Assembly (NCBI RefSeq): GCF_023023025.1
Contig: NZ_CP095481.1
Span: 9,995,001 to 10,059,000, forward strand
DNA length: 64,000 nucleotides
Origin: Amycolatopsis sp. WQ 127309
GTDB taxonomy: Bacteria > Actinomycetota > Actinomycetes > Mycobacteriales > Pseudonocardiaceae
Reading direction: 5' to 3'
Part shown: positions 1-8,861 of the stretch, piece after piece
Layout of the letters: each line of letters begins with the position of its first letter
Position numbering within the stretch: position 1 is the first letter of the stretch
Made by a program: the position numbers and the translations under genes
Notes under the pieces: model-generated
The model's database searches: none
Seen by the model: the letters and a program-made list of their open reading frames with translations, nothing else
Told to the model about the DNA's origin: nothing

Positions 1-2
1 AC

Positions 3-2039
3 CGCTTCGTCCGGTGGTGGCGGCACTCGCCGCGTGTGCCGTTGTGGCTGAAGAGCAAGCCGCAGGCCGTCCAAGCGGGCAAGGACGCCGTCGTCGGGCT
101 GGTGAAGTCGCCGTGGCGGTACGTCGGCGCGGTTGTTCGCGGGCTGGTCGTCGGGGCGCGGTGGTGGCGTGGGTGGGTCACCGTCCAGGACTACCGAACG
201 GCGGCCGAGGAGTCGGAGAAGCTGGCCGACAAGTTCACTGAGATTCGGGCGCTCACCCTGTTCCGCTGGAAGGTGACCGGTGCTGTCCTGGTCGTCGCGA
301 TCGTCGGGGTGGCCGTCGTTGACCTGGTGTACGGCACCGATCCTCTGAGGATCGGTGCGGCCGCCGCCTCCTTGGCGCTCGCGATCCTCGGACGTAAGAA
401 GGACGGCAGTCCCGGCCGAAAGCCGGCGCTCGCCGGGCCGCGAACCCTGACGTGGACGATGGACCCGCAGGTGCTGGTGGACGCGTTCCGGGACGCGAAG
501 CTGATCGGCAAGGATGAGGCATTACGGCTCGTCGAGCGCGCGACGCGTGTCGGTGACGGCTGGGCGGTCACGGTCGACCTTCCGGCCACCCGCAAGGCGG
601 CTGACGTCGTGAAGAACCGGGACGCGCTCGCGTCGGCGCTTGCCGTCGATGAGGTCCAGTTGATCGTCGAACGGGTCCGCGGCAACGGTGGACACGCGGG
701 ACGAGTATCGATGTGGGTGGCTGATGAAGACCCGTACGCCTCTCCGCCGCTGCGGACGCCGCTGCTGGGCGTGGCTCAGTGGGATGCATGGCGGCCGATC
801 CCGTTCGGACGGGACGCGCGGGACCGGCGGATCGACCTTCCGTTGGTGTGGACGTCCCTGCTGGTCGGGGCCATCCCTCGGCAGGGCAAGACCTTCGCCG
901 CCCGGCTCGCGGCGGCGGGGCTCATCCTCGACGCTTGGGTACGGCTGTACGTCGCGGACTTCAAGGCTGGGAAGGACTGGGACGCGGCCGGCCTGGTGGC
1001 GCACCGTTTCATGTCGGGCGACGAGCCCGAACACGTTCTGGCGCTTGTGGACTGGCTGATTGAGCTGGTCGGTGAGGTTCAGACTCGGTTTCGGCGGATG
1101 CGCGATCTGGACGACCTCACGTGCCCGGAATCGAAGGTCACGCCGGAGATGTCCCGCGACAAGGCGCTGAACATGCCCATTACGGCCATCTTCATCGATG
1201 AGGTTCAGGTTCCGTTGGAGGATCGCACGCCCGTGGACGTGCAAGGGAAGAAGCTCACCGCGGGTGAGTACGTCGGCGAGTTGCTGACGTGGCTGGCGAA
1301 GAAGGGACCGGCCGCCGGGATCGTGCTTGTGCTGGCGACGCAGCGGCCGGACTCGAAGACGATTCCGTCCGGGCTGCGGGCGGTGCTCGGGTCGCGGTTC
1401 GCGCTGCGGGTGATGGACTGGCGCGACTCGAACATCGTGCTCGGCGAGCAGATGAACACGCGCGGGTTCGACTCCAGTCGGCTGCTGCCCTCGCACAAGG
1501 GTGTTGGCATCCTGCGGCCGGATGGCGACACGTCGGCCGGTGCTGATGTGCTGGCCATGACGGTTCGGACGTACTACATGCCGAACGAGGACTGGCGGAC
1601 CATCTGCGAGCAGGGCCGGACGCTGCGCGAGGCAGCCGGGACGCTCACCGGGCACGCGACCGGGCAAGACACCATGCCGGTGCTCGACCACGCGGCCGCG
1701 GTCAAGGCAATCGGTGCAGGTCACGTGGTTGGCGAGGCTCAGTCGCCCGGTGAGCTGCCCGAGGTGCTCGCATCGCTCGTCGAGTACTTGGGAGACGATC
1801 TCGGGCCAGACGGCCGAGACTTCGTGCCGACAGCCGAGTTGCTGGACGTCCTGGAGGTCGACTCCCGGACGTTCGCGCAGCAGATGGCCGAGGTGGGATG
1901 CCGGCCGACACGCGACCGCGTGACCGGCGAAGACGGCGAGACGCGGCAGGTTCGCGGGTACCGGACGGCTGAAATCAGGAGTGCAATCGACCGCGCGGGG
2001 GGAGGCGGCGAATTGACCGGGCAGGAAGGTCGTTCATGA
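3..2039 (+). CDS. FtsK/SpoIIIE-like DNA translocase of an integrative element (TraB/TraSA type), 5' partial
   Basis: Probable double-stranded DNA pump for conjugative transfer of an actinobacterial integrative element. The frame is open to the left edge, so the true start is probably outside; an internal GTG at 36 has no ribosome binding site. Counting from position 36, two hydrophobic segments lie near residues 75-125 (membrane anchor), the Walker A GAIPRQGKT near 278-286, the Walker B IFIDEVQ near 385-391, and an LVLATQRPDSKTIP stretch follows, as in FtsK motor domains. The C-terminal 90 residues resemble a small winged-helix or linker region. The stop overlaps the next ATG (ATGA), so it is co-translated with the 51-aa gene and the recombinase. 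Family is secure; the transfer role is inferred from context. Confidence 0.9.
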   Translation, partial: RFVRWWRHSPRVPLWLKSKPQAVQAGKDAVVGLVKSPWRYVGAVVRGLVVGARWWRGWVTVQDYRTAAEESEKLADKFTEIRALTLFRWKVTGAVLVVAIVGVAVVDLVYGTDPLRIGAAAASLALAILGRKKDGSPGRKPALAGPRTLTWTMDPQVLVDAFRDAKLIGKDEALRLVERATRVGDGWAVTVDLPATRKAADVVKNRDALASALAVDEVQLIVERVRGNGGHAGRVSMWVADEDPYASPPLRTPLLGVAQWDAWRPIPFGRDARDRRIDLPLVWTSLLVGAIPRQGKTFAARLAAAGLILDAWVRLYVADFKAGKDWDAAGLVAHRFMSGDEPEHVLALVDWLIELVGEVQTRFRRMRDLDDLTCPESKVTPEMSRDKALNMPITAIFIDEVQVPLEDRTPVDVQGKKLTAGEYVGELLTWLAKKGPAAGIVLVLATQRPDSKTIPSGLRAVLGSRFALRVMDWRDSNIVLGEQMNTRGFDSSRLLPSHKGVGILRPDGDTSAGADVLAMTVRTYYMPNEDWRTICEQGRTLREAAGTLTGHATGQDTMPVLDHAAAVKAIGAGHVVGEAQSPGELPEVLASLVEYLGDDLGPDGRDFVPTAELLDVLEVDSRTFAQQMAEVGCRPTRDRVTGEDGETRQVRGYRTAEIRSAIDRAGGGGELTGQEGRS

Positions 2040-2191
2040 GCGCCACTCACTCCGACGATCGACCGATCCGGGTTATCCTACCTGTGGGATTGCCAGAGCT
2101 GACCCCAGCCGTGGCACGCGGGCTGCTGGCCGTTTTGATCGAGCTTACCGAGGTGCCGGTCCTGGACGGACCGGCAGAGGAGGAACCGTGA
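2036..2191 (+). CDS. Small hypothetical protein (51 aa) between translocase and recombinase
   Basis: An ATG overlaps the translocase stop (ATGA) and the TGA overlaps the recombinase GTG (GTGA), so this short frame exactly bridges two genes by translational coupling. The product begins MSATHSDDRPIRVILPVG and ends in an acidic EEEP tail, with a hydrophobic middle (GLLAVLIELTEV). No domain is recognised. The perfect double overlap is the main argument that it is real. A role in the element (excision or transfer accessory) is only a guess. Confidence 0.7.
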   Translation: MSATHSDDRPIRVILPVGLPELTPAVARGLLAVLIELTEVPVLDGPAEEEP

Positions 2192-3939
2192 CGGCTGAAA
2201 TCAGCAACGACCCGTGGTCAACACTGGACGACATCCTTGGTCTTGAGGTGGCCGAGCCGGTCGACGACGGGATTGGTGAACTCGCGGTCTACGGCCGGTG
2301 CTCGACGGAGGACAACCAGGACCCGGAGACCTCGCGCGGCTGGCAGTTTGGGAATGCTCGGAAGTTCGTCGAGCCGCTGGGCGGCCGAATCGTCGCCGAA
2401 TACTTCGACATTGGGCAGTCGCGGTCAGTCCCGTGGGAGCGCCGGGACGAGGCCGCGCGGCTGCTCGCCGAGCTGAAGAATCCGCGGCGGACGTGGAACG
2501 CCGTGGTCGTCGGCGAGGGCACGCGCTGTTGGTTTGGCAATCAGTTCTCGCTCATCGCGCCGCGGTTCGCCGCGTACGGCGTCGACCTGTGGGTGCCGGA
2601 GCTTGGCGGGAAGTACGACGCGCGGAACCCGTCGCACAAGATGCTCATGAGCGTGCTCGGTGGCATGAGCGAATCGGAACGCCAGCACGTCCAGGCTCGC
2701 GTCCGCGCCGCGATGGACGCGCAGGTTGTCAACGAAGGGCGACACCAAGGCGGCCGGGCGCCGTACGGGTACGTCGTTGTCGATGGCGGTCCGCACCCGA
2801 ACCCGCGAAAGGCCGCCGAGGGGTTCCGGCTGCGCGTACTGGCCATCGATCCCGACGCAGCCGAGGTGGTCCAGCGGATCTTCGCCGAGTACATGGAAGG
2901 GGTCGGCGATCGAGCGATCGCGAAGGGGCTCAACGAGGACGGAGTGCCCTGCCCTTCCGAACGCCGGCCCGACCAGAACCGGCACCGGCTCGCCGATGGC
3001 TGGCAAGGGAGCACCGTCCGGTCCATTCTGGAGAATCCGCGGTACACCGGGTACGCGATCTTCGGGCGTTGGATCAAGCAAGAGACGCTGCTGAATCCGG
3101 ACGACGTCAGCGCCGGGCACGTCGTGCGGTTCAAGCGAGCGGCGCCGGATCGCGTTGTTCGGTCGCGGCGACCTGCTCACCCGGAGATTGTTTCTGTCGA
3201 GACGTTCACGCAGGCGCAGTTGATGCGCCGATCCCGTGCGGCCGGCGGACTGCCCGGCATTGCCAAGCTCGAACGGAATCGCGCAGCCACCAAGCACACG
3301 TACCTGTTGAAGGGGCTGGTGCGGTGCGAGATCTGCAGCCGGAAGATGCAAGGTGCTGCGATCCGGAAGGGCGTCTACTACCGGTGCATCGCACGGACGA
3401 TGGCGCCGGGATCGGCGGCGCTGGCCGATCACCCGAAGACGGTGAACCTGCGAGAAAACGTCGTAGTCCCGCCGATCAACGAGTGGTTGTGCCAGGTCTT
3501 CGATCCGGACAACCGCGACGAGACGGTTCGGCTGCTCGCCGGGTCGCAGGATGGCCGGGTGGACGGCCGTCGAGCCAACGCGGAGAAGCGGCTGAAGGGC
3601 GCCGAGGAGAAGCTACGGCGGCACCTGGCAGCCATCGAGGCCGGCGTGGACCCCGTCAACTTCGTCGAGCCGATGAAGCGCGCACAGGCCGAGCGGCAGG
3701 CCGCGATGGAGGAGCTGAGGCACCTGCCGGACGCGCAAGCGGTCGACGTGGCGGAGGTATACGCGATGCTCGACCAGCTCGGCAACGTCGAGCGGCACCT
3801 CAACTCGCGGAGCCCGGAGAGGATCACGCAGGTCTACCGCGACTTGGGCCTACAGGTGGTCTACGACAACAAAAAAGAGGCAGTCGCGGTGACTGCCTCT
3901 CCCCGTGTGGGTAACGTGTGTGTCCGAGGGGGGACTTGA
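2188..3939 (+). CDS. Large serine recombinase (site-specific integrase)
   Basis: 583-aa serine recombinase that would integrate and excise the element. The resolvase-type catalytic domain starts near residue 31 with AVYGRCSTEDNQDPETS, Ser39 being the likely nucleophile; the SESERQHVQAR motif follows near residue 165. A recombinase domain spans about 190-330, and a zinc-ribbon-like segment (VRCEICSRKM and YYRCIAR) lies near 375-400, followed by a coiled-coil-like charged region. GTG start overlaps the preceding stop. Unusually, the last ~23 codons read through the terminator of the neighbouring tRNA-Leu and the stop lies 19 nt inside the tRNA gene, so the C-terminus is encoded by the attachment-site region. 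Catalytic family is certain; att position is inference. Confidence 0.95.
   Translation: MTAEISNDPWSTLDDILGLEVAEPVDDGIGELAVYGRCSTEDNQDPETSRGWQFGNARKFVEPLGGRIVAEYFDIGQSRSVPWERRDEAARLLAELKNPRRTWNAVVVGEGTRCWFGNQFSLIAPRFAAYGVDLWVPELGGKYDARNPSHKMLMSVLGGMSESERQHVQARVRAAMDAQVVNEGRHQGGRAPYGYVVVDGGPHPNPRKAAEGFRLRVLAIDPDAAEVVQRIFAEYMEGVGDRAIAKGLNEDGVPCPSERRPDQNRHRLADGWQGSTVRSILENPRYTGYAIFGRWIKQETLLNPDDVSAGHVVRFKRAAPDRVVRSRRPAHPEIVSVETFTQAQLMRRSRAAGGLPGIAKLERNRAATKHTYLLKGLVRCEICSRKMQGAAIRKGVYYRCIARTMAPGSAALADHPKTVNLRENVVVPPINEWLCQVFDPDNRDETVRLLAGSQDGRVDGRRANAEKRLKGAEEKLRRHLAAIEAGVDPVNFVEPMKRAQAERQAAMEELRHLPDAQAVDVAEVYAMLDQLGNVERHLNSRSPERITQVYRDLGLQVVYDNKKEAVAVTASPRVGNVCVRGGT
3870..3900 (-). terminator. 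Intrinsic terminator of tRNA-Leu, inside the recombinase coding sequence
   Basis: On the minus strand a perfect 10-bp stem (arms 3876-3885 and 3891-3900, 5-nt loop) is followed by a run of six T (plus-strand A-run 3871-3876). It lies 20 nt past the tRNA 3' end, as expected for a tRNA terminator. The same bases code for the recombinase C-terminus on the other strand. Confidence 0.85.
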
Positions 3940-4004
3940 ACCCCCACGCCCGTTAAGGGCACTAGCACCTCAAGCTAGCGCGTCTGCCATTCCGCCACTC
4001 GGAC
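3921..4004 (-). tRNA. tRNA-Leu (anticodon GAG)
   Basis: 84-nt class II tRNA. The 7-bp acceptor stem pairs GTCCGAG with CTCGGAC, discriminator A at 3921, CCA not encoded. The anticodon stem CTAGC/GCTAG encloses loop TTGAGGT, giving anticodon GAG; a long variable arm (TGCCC..GGGCG) and a GTTCAAGTC T-loop are present. The recombinase gene enters its 3' end, so this tRNA is the likely integration target and stays intact after insertion. Confidence 0.96.
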
Positions 4005-4086
4005 CTGCTGAAGAAAAGAGTACCCGGCCGCCTTGTGGGGGCGTTCAGGGGGGTCCGGATCGGCGCGTTGTCGCAGGTTGGGATGA

Positions 4087-5790
4087 TCATGCGTTTTGGC
4101 TCGCTGCTGTATCGATCCAGTCCTCTTGGCCTGCTCGGCTTCGGGCGAACTCGCGTAGGGGCTCCTGGTAGCGGTAGGCGTCTGGGCCGGCTGGGTCCAG
4201 TAAGTGAGCGTCCACCAGGGACTCCAGGATCGCCGCTGCCGCCGGTAGCTCGAGGTTCAGGGTTTCGGCGGCAACGGCGAGCGGGACTACCGGCCTTGGG
4301 AGCTGGGACAGCGCTCGGAATGCTCGGGACTGGGCCGGGGTCAGCTGGGCCATTGCCGACTCGTACGGCTTCTCTATTGCCCTGCACTCCGGGGGTGTCA
4401 CCGGCGAGTCTGGCGCCGGGCGGCCCAGGCGGCTGAGTGCCTGGGGCATCGTCCACTCCGGGCGGGATGACACCCGGGCTCCCACCGCCTGCAGGACCTG
4501 GGGTAGGCCCGCTGTGCGGGCGACCAGTTCCTCGGTCGCTGCAGGGTCGTGGTGGGTTCGGGGGCCTATCAGGTGGCTCAACAGCAGCAGCGATGCCGTG
4601 GGGTCCAGGCCTCGTAGTTTCTGCCAGTGGGCGTGAGGCAGGCCGTAGAGGCGCTGGCGCGCCGTGATCATCACCGCCGGGCCTCCGGTGCCTGGGAGCA
4701 GCGGGCGGATCTGCTCCGCTGCCTGGGCGTCGTCCAAGACGATGAGTAGGCGGCGGCCTGTCGTGCGGGTGCGCCACAGCGCCGCTCGCTCGCTCGTCGA
4801 CGGTGGCAGGTCCGTGACGCCGATGCCGCGTAGCAGCTCGGATAGCGGGTCCGGTGAGACCGACAGGTCCGTGAACAGCTGGCCGTCCGGGAAGGACGTT
4901 GCGATCTTGTGGCCCAGCTGGATCGCCAACGTTGTCTTGCCGATCCCGGCCAGGCCCTCGACGCCCACCACCGGGACGCCTGGGCCGGTTGTCCGCAGGG
5001 TGTCGGCCAGCGCGGTCAGCATGTCCTCGCGGCCTACGAACTCCGGGAGCTGCGGAGGTAGCTGGGTGGGGCGGGTGATGGTGGCGGCCAATGTGGGGTC
5101 CGAGGACAGGATTCTGCGCTGCATTTCGCGTAGTTCCGGGCCCGGGTAGAGGCCCAGCTCGTCCTCCAGCCGGCGCTGGATGTGGGCGAAGACGTCCAGG
5201 GCCTCGGCTTGCCTGCCGGAGCGGTAGAGGGCCAGCATCTGCAGCTCGCGGGGGCGTTCTCGCAGGGGTTGCTCGGTGATCAGCTCCGTCAGGGCGCTGA
5301 TGGCGCCGGCGTGGTGGCCCGCCTCGATGTCAGCTGCTGCCAGGTCTTCGATCGCCTTCAGGCGCAGCTGCTCGAGGCGGACACGCTCGGCTTCGAAGCC
5401 GTTGACGCCCGACAGCGGGGTGCCGTGCCACAGGTCTAGTGCGGCTCGGAGGGAGGCGGCGTCGCCGGTGGTCAGCAGGTGCTGGAACTTCGTCAGGTCC
5501 AACGTCGGCGCGATGATCGCGTAGCCGCCGCCGATCGACTTGATCGGGGTGTCCGGCTCCAGGGCGTGGCGCAGGCGGGAGATGTACGAGCGGACCATGC
5601 CGGTCGCCGCCCTCGGTTCCGCGCCGCCCCAGAGCGCTTCGACCAGCTGGGCGGGTGAGAGCGATGTGCCACCCTGCAGGAGCAAGACCGCCAGCGCCGC
5701 CCGTTGCTGGGGCGGGCCCAGCTCCAGCTCGACGTCGCCACGCCACGCCCGTACCGGGCCCAGCACCTCGAACCGCACTGATTCGGTCAC
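4087..5790 (-). CDS. SARP-type transcriptional regulator with BTAD and NB-ARC ATPase domains
   Basis: 567-aa regulator of the AfsR/DnrI/RedD class. Residues 1-95 form the OmpR-like winged helix (VLGPVRAWRGD, then MVRSYISRLRHAL), about 100-245 the all-helical BTAD domain, and from about 250 an NB-ARC ATPase with Walker A GLAGIGKTT at 279-287 and a LLIVLDDAQ Walker B near 350. The C-terminal TPR array of full-length AfsR (about 1000 aa) is absent. GTG start at 5790. No biosynthetic cluster is visible beside it, so it may act at a distance. Nearest neighbours are the tRNA and the oxidoreductase operon, both on the same strand. Confidence 0.92.
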   Translation of the reverse strand: MTESVRFEVLGPVRAWRGDVELELGPPQQRAALAVLLLQGGTSLSPAQLVEALWGGAEPRAATGMVRSYISRLRHALEPDTPIKSIGGGYAIIAPTLDLTKFQHLLTTGDAASLRAALDLWHGTPLSGVNGFEAERVRLEQLRLKAIEDLAAADIEAGHHAGAISALTELITEQPLRERPRELQMLALYRSGRQAEALDVFAHIQRRLEDELGLYPGPELREMQRRILSSDPTLAATITRPTQLPPQLPEFVGREDMLTALADTLRTTGPGVPVVGVEGLAGIGKTTLAIQLGHKIATSFPDGQLFTDLSVSPDPLSELLRGIGVTDLPPSTSERAALWRTRTTGRRLLIVLDDAQAAEQIRPLLPGTGGPAVMITARQRLYGLPHAHWQKLRGLDPTASLLLLSHLIGPRTHHDPAATEELVARTAGLPQVLQAVGARVSSRPEWTMPQALSRLGRPAPDSPVTPPECRAIEKPYESAMAQLTPAQSRAFRALSQLPRPVVPLAVAAETLNLELPAAAAILESLVDAHLLDPAGPDAYRYQEPLREFARSRAGQEDWIDTAASQNA

Positions 5791-5818
5791 GCTCAGCGCA
5801 ACCGCAGGCGGCGGGTGG

Positions 5819-6901
5819 CTATTCCACCGCGGCGAGCGACCGGTGCGTCGGCGCGTCCGGGACGTGTGACGGCCGTCCTCGCGCGAACTCCTTGCGCAGC
5901 ACCGGGACGACCTCGGCGCCCAGCAGGTCGATCTGCTCCAGCGCCGTCTCGTGCGGGAGGCCCATGCCGTCGACGTTGAACAGCTGGCGCTGGTAGTCGC
6001 CGAAGTCCTCGCGGAAGCGCATGGTCCGGTCGATCACCTGCTCCGGGCTGCCCACGACCAGGGGTGTCTGGTCCATCGTCTCCTCGAGCGAGGGGCCGTG
6101 GCCGTAGATCGGCGAGTGGTCGAAGTACGGGCGGAACTCGGCGATCGCGTCCTGGGAGCGGCGCCGGATGAACGTCTGGCCACCGAGACCGACGATCGCC
6201 GTGTCCGCGGGGCCGTGGCCGTGGTGCTCGAAGCGCTCGCGGTAGAGCGCGATCATCCGCCGGGTGTGCTCGACCGGCCAGAAGATGTTGTTGTGGAAGA
6301 ACCCGTCGCCGTAGAAGGCCGCCTGCTCGGCGATCTGGGGGCTGCGGATCGACCCGTGCCAGACGAACGGCGGGACGCCGTCCAGCGGACGTGGGGTCGA
6401 GGTGAAGCCCTGCAGCGGAGACCGGAACTTGCCGGACCAGTCCACGACGTCTTCGCGCCACAGCCGCCGCAGCAGCGCGTAGTTCTCCACGGCCAGCGCG
6501 ATGCCGTCGCGGATGTCCTTGCCGAACCACGGGTACACCGGGCCGGTGTTGCCGCGCCCGAGCATGAGGTCCAGCCGGCCGTCCGCGAGGTGCTGCAGCG
6601 TCGCGTAGTCCTCGGCGATCTTCACCGGGTCGTTCGTGGTGATCAGCGTCGTGGACGTCGACAGCACGATCCGGCTGGTGCGCGCCGCGACGAACCCCAG
6701 CAGCGTGGTCGGCGACGACGGCACGAACGGCGGGTTGTGGTGCTCCCCCGTCGCGTAGACGTCGAGGCCGGCCTCTTCGGCGCGGACGGCCGTCTCGACC
6801 ATCCGCCGGATCCGCTCGTGCTCGGTCGGGGCGCGGCCGGTTGCGGGGTCGGCGGCGATGTCGCCGACCCCGAAGATGCCGAAGTGCATCCCGAAAGGCA
6901 T
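5819..6901 (-). CDS. Luciferase-like (LLM class) flavin-dependent monooxygenase
   Basis: 360-aa bacterial-luciferase-fold oxidoreductase using FMN or F420. Typical pieces are visible: MHFGIFGVGD at the start, YATGEHHNPPFVPSSP near residue 55, a LMLGRGNTGPVYPWFG loop, and a C-terminal GSPEQVIDRTMRFREDFG. The ATG overlaps the stop of the upstream NmrA-like gene by one base (TAATG), so the two form an operon and may act on the same small molecule. Substrate cannot be read from sequence. Confidence 0.92.
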   Translation of the reverse strand: MPFGMHFGIFGVGDIAADPATGRAPTEHERIRRMVETAVRAEEAGLDVYATGEHHNPPFVPSSPTTLLGFVAARTSRIVLSTSTTLITTNDPVKIAEDYATLQHLADGRLDLMLGRGNTGPVYPWFGKDIRDGIALAVENYALLRRLWREDVVDWSGKFRSPLQGFTSTPRPLDGVPPFVWHGSIRSPQIAEQAAFYGDGFFHNNIFWPVEHTRRMIALYRERFEHHGHGPADTAIVGLGGQTFIRRRSQDAIAEFRPYFDHSPIYGHGPSLEETMDQTPLVVGSPEQVIDRTMRFREDFGDYQRQLFNVDGMGLPHETALEQIDLLGAEVVPVLRKEFARGRPSHVPDAPTHRSLAAVE

Positions 6902-7848
6902 TACAGCCCCTTGAACGCGTCGTGGTGGGCGGCGAGCCAGGTGCCGAAGTCCTGCAGCCGCGGGTTCAGCTCGCGCACGGCGCCGGGGTCGCGCGCGCCG
7001 GCGAAGACGCTCTCGTACTCGGCGTAGTAGAAGAACATGTTGGCCAGGTCGTCGGCGCCCGGGAACCCCTGGGCGCGCACGGCTTCGACGCTGACCGGCC
7101 GGTAGGCGACGTCCTCGCCGAGCTCCTTGGCGAACGCCGCCGCGTACTGCTCGCCGGTCAGGTTCTCGCCGGAGATGCTGATCGTGCGGCCGACGAGCTC
7201 GGGACCGCGCTCGAAGACGCCGAACGCCGTCCGGCCGATGTCCTCGGCCGCGATCGCGGGCAGCTTGCGGTCGCCCATCGGCAGGTGCAGGGCGAGGACG
7301 CCGTCGTCGTCGCGGACCGGGCGGAAGAAGTCGAGGAAGGACTCGAAGTAGAACGTCGTGGACAGGAACGTGGCCGGCACGCCCGCCTCGACGAAGAACG
7401 CGTCGGCCTCGGCTTTGCCGTCGAAGTGCGGGACCTTGTAGCGCTCGTTCAGGGTCGGGACGCGGTCGTCGTCGAGGCGCAGGTGCAGCCGGGTGTCGGG
7501 CAACGTCGACCAGATGACGTGCTGCAGGCCCGCGGTCTTGGCGGCCGCGGCCATCGCGCGGGCCTGCTTCTGCTCGCGCTCGACGTCGTTGTACTCCCAG
7601 AACGCGCTGACGAAGTAGGCGCCGTACGCGCCCTGCAGCGCGGTCGTCAGGCTCGCTTCGTCGTCGAGGTCCGCGACCACGACCTCGGCGCCACGCGCGG
7701 CGAGCGCCTGTGCGGCGTCGGAGCCGGGGCGGCGGGTGATCGCGCGGAGGGCGAAACGGCCGGCGGGGTCGTCGAGGATGGCGCGGGCGACGCCGCCGCC
7801 CTGCTGGCCGGTGGCGCCGACGACGGCGATGATCTTCTGCTCGGTCAT
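6901..7848 (-). CDS. NmrA-like NAD(P)-binding protein
   Basis: 315-aa atypical short-chain dehydrogenase fold. The N-terminus carries the dinucleotide motif VVGATGQQGGGVARAIL, then ITRRPGS and VVVADLDDEASL, as in NmrA/HSCARG proteins that sense or use NADP(H). The usual catalytic YxxxK is not evident, which favours a quinone-reductase-like or sensor role. First gene of a two-gene operon with the LLM monooxygenase, divergent from the CBM2 protein. ATG at 7848 follows an AGAACC-type weak leader; a TTG or longer frame upstream lacks support. Confidence 0.9.
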   Translation of the reverse strand: MTEQKIIAVVGATGQQGGGVARAILDDPAGRFALRAITRRPGSDAAQALAARGAEVVVADLDDEASLTTALQGAYGAYFVSAFWEYNDVEREQKQARAMAAAAKTAGLQHVIWSTLPDTRLHLRLDDDRVPTLNERYKVPHFDGKAEADAFFVEAGVPATFLSTTFYFESFLDFFRPVRDDDGVLALHLPMGDRKLPAIAAEDIGRTAFGVFERGPELVGRTISISGENLTGEQYAAAFAKELGEDVAYRPVSVEAVRAQGFPGADDLANMFFYYAEYESVFAGARDPGAVRELNPRLQDFGTWLAAHHDAFKGL

Positions 7849-7998
7849 GGTTCTCCCCGGGTTTTGGTGACCGGGACATCCGGTCGTGAACCCAGGTAAC
7901 CGCGGCGATGTTGGCGGCTTGTGCACGCGGCATGCACGCGGTTTACAAGACCTGCGCGGATTCCTAGGATTCGCCGGGCACGAGACGGGAGGTGCTGG

Positions 7999-8793
7999 AT
8001 GGCGCGCCGCGCCGAGCGGGACGACGACGAGATCTCCGTCGCCGAGCTCTTGAAGGAGACCGGCGCCACGGCGCGGCCCTTGACCGGCGGTTCCCTGCCG
8101 CCGCGAGCGCCGCTGCCCGACGGGTTGTCGCCCGCGGAGCACGTGGACCGGATCGAGCAGCGAGCCCGGGAAGCCGCCGCCGCGCAGCAGCGGGCCGGGG
8201 CGCGGATCCGGTGGGTCAGCGCGATCTGCGGGCTGGTCGCCGTCGTCGGCAGTCTCGTCGTGATCGCCGTCACCACCAGCTCGCCCGGCCGGGAGGCGTC
8301 GCCCCCGCAGGTGCCGCTGCTGCCCGCGACCACCCCGAAGCCGGCCACGAGCACGCCACCGCCGCCGAGCCCGACGCCGATCCCGACCGTCATGGTGGGC
8401 CGGCAGACCGCCCCGTCGAGCTCGGTGCCGGCCCCGCCGCCACCGCCGTCGTCGAGCGCGGCCGCTCCCCCGGCGCCCTGCTCGGTGCGGTTCACCGTGC
8501 AGGACCACTGGGACGACGGCTTCACCGCGGCCGTCGCGATCACCAACAAGGGCGCGAAAACGCTCTCGCCGTGGACGCTGAGCTGGACGTTCGCCGACGG
8601 GCAGCGGGTCACGCACGGCTGGGACGGCGACTACGACCAGCGCGGCGGCCGCGTCACGGTGAACGCCGCCGACTGGAACACCACCCTCGCGCCCGGCGCG
8701 ACCGTGACCACGGGCTTCAACGGCTCGATCCGCGGCGGCAACCCGGCGCCCGGCGCGTTCACGCTCAACGGCGCGGCCTGCGACGCGGGCTGA
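7999..8793 (+). CDS. Membrane-anchored protein with C-terminal CBM2 carbohydrate-binding module
   Basis: 264 aa. A charged cytoplasmic N-terminus (residues 1-70) precedes one membrane helix (WVSAICGLVAVVGSLVVIAV, about 73-93), a long Pro/Ser/Thr linker (about 100-160) and a CBM2 domain (CSVRFTVQDHWDDGF ... GFNGSIRGGNPAPGAF, with the spaced tryptophans expected for cellulose or chitin contact). No catalytic domain is present, so it would display a polysaccharide-binding module outside the cell. GGGAGG at 7987-7992 fixes the ATG at 7999. Function as a substrate or surface adhesin is inference. Confidence 0.88.
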   Translation: MARRAERDDDEISVAELLKETGATARPLTGGSLPPRAPLPDGLSPAEHVDRIEQRAREAAAAQQRAGARIRWVSAICGLVAVVGSLVVIAVTTSSPGREASPPQVPLLPATTPKPATSTPPPPSPTPIPTVMVGRQTAPSSSVPAPPPPPSSSAAAPPAPCSVRFTVQDHWDDGFTAAVAITNKGAKTLSPWTLSWTFADGQRVTHGWDGDYDQRGGRVTVNAADWNTTLAPGATVTTGFNGSIRGGNPAPGAFTLNGAACDAG

Positions 8794-8861
8794 TCGCTGG
8801 GATTGATCCGCTTCCCGTCCGGGTAGCCGCCGAAGATCGGCCACCCGGACGAGGAGATGCG

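Noticed and set aside
522..1724. Long minus-strand ORF opposite the translocase
   Set aside because: Arg/Pro-rich shadow of a well-conserved gene on the other strand; no motif or ribosome binding site.
2298..3914. 538-aa frame on the same strand as the recombinase
   Set aside because: Out-of-frame reading of the recombinase gene; composition follows codon-position GC bias only.
4087..5790. Antibiotic biosynthesis cluster around the SARP gene
   Set aside because: No polyketide synthase, NRPS, RiPP or terpene gene lies in the window; the regulator stands alone.
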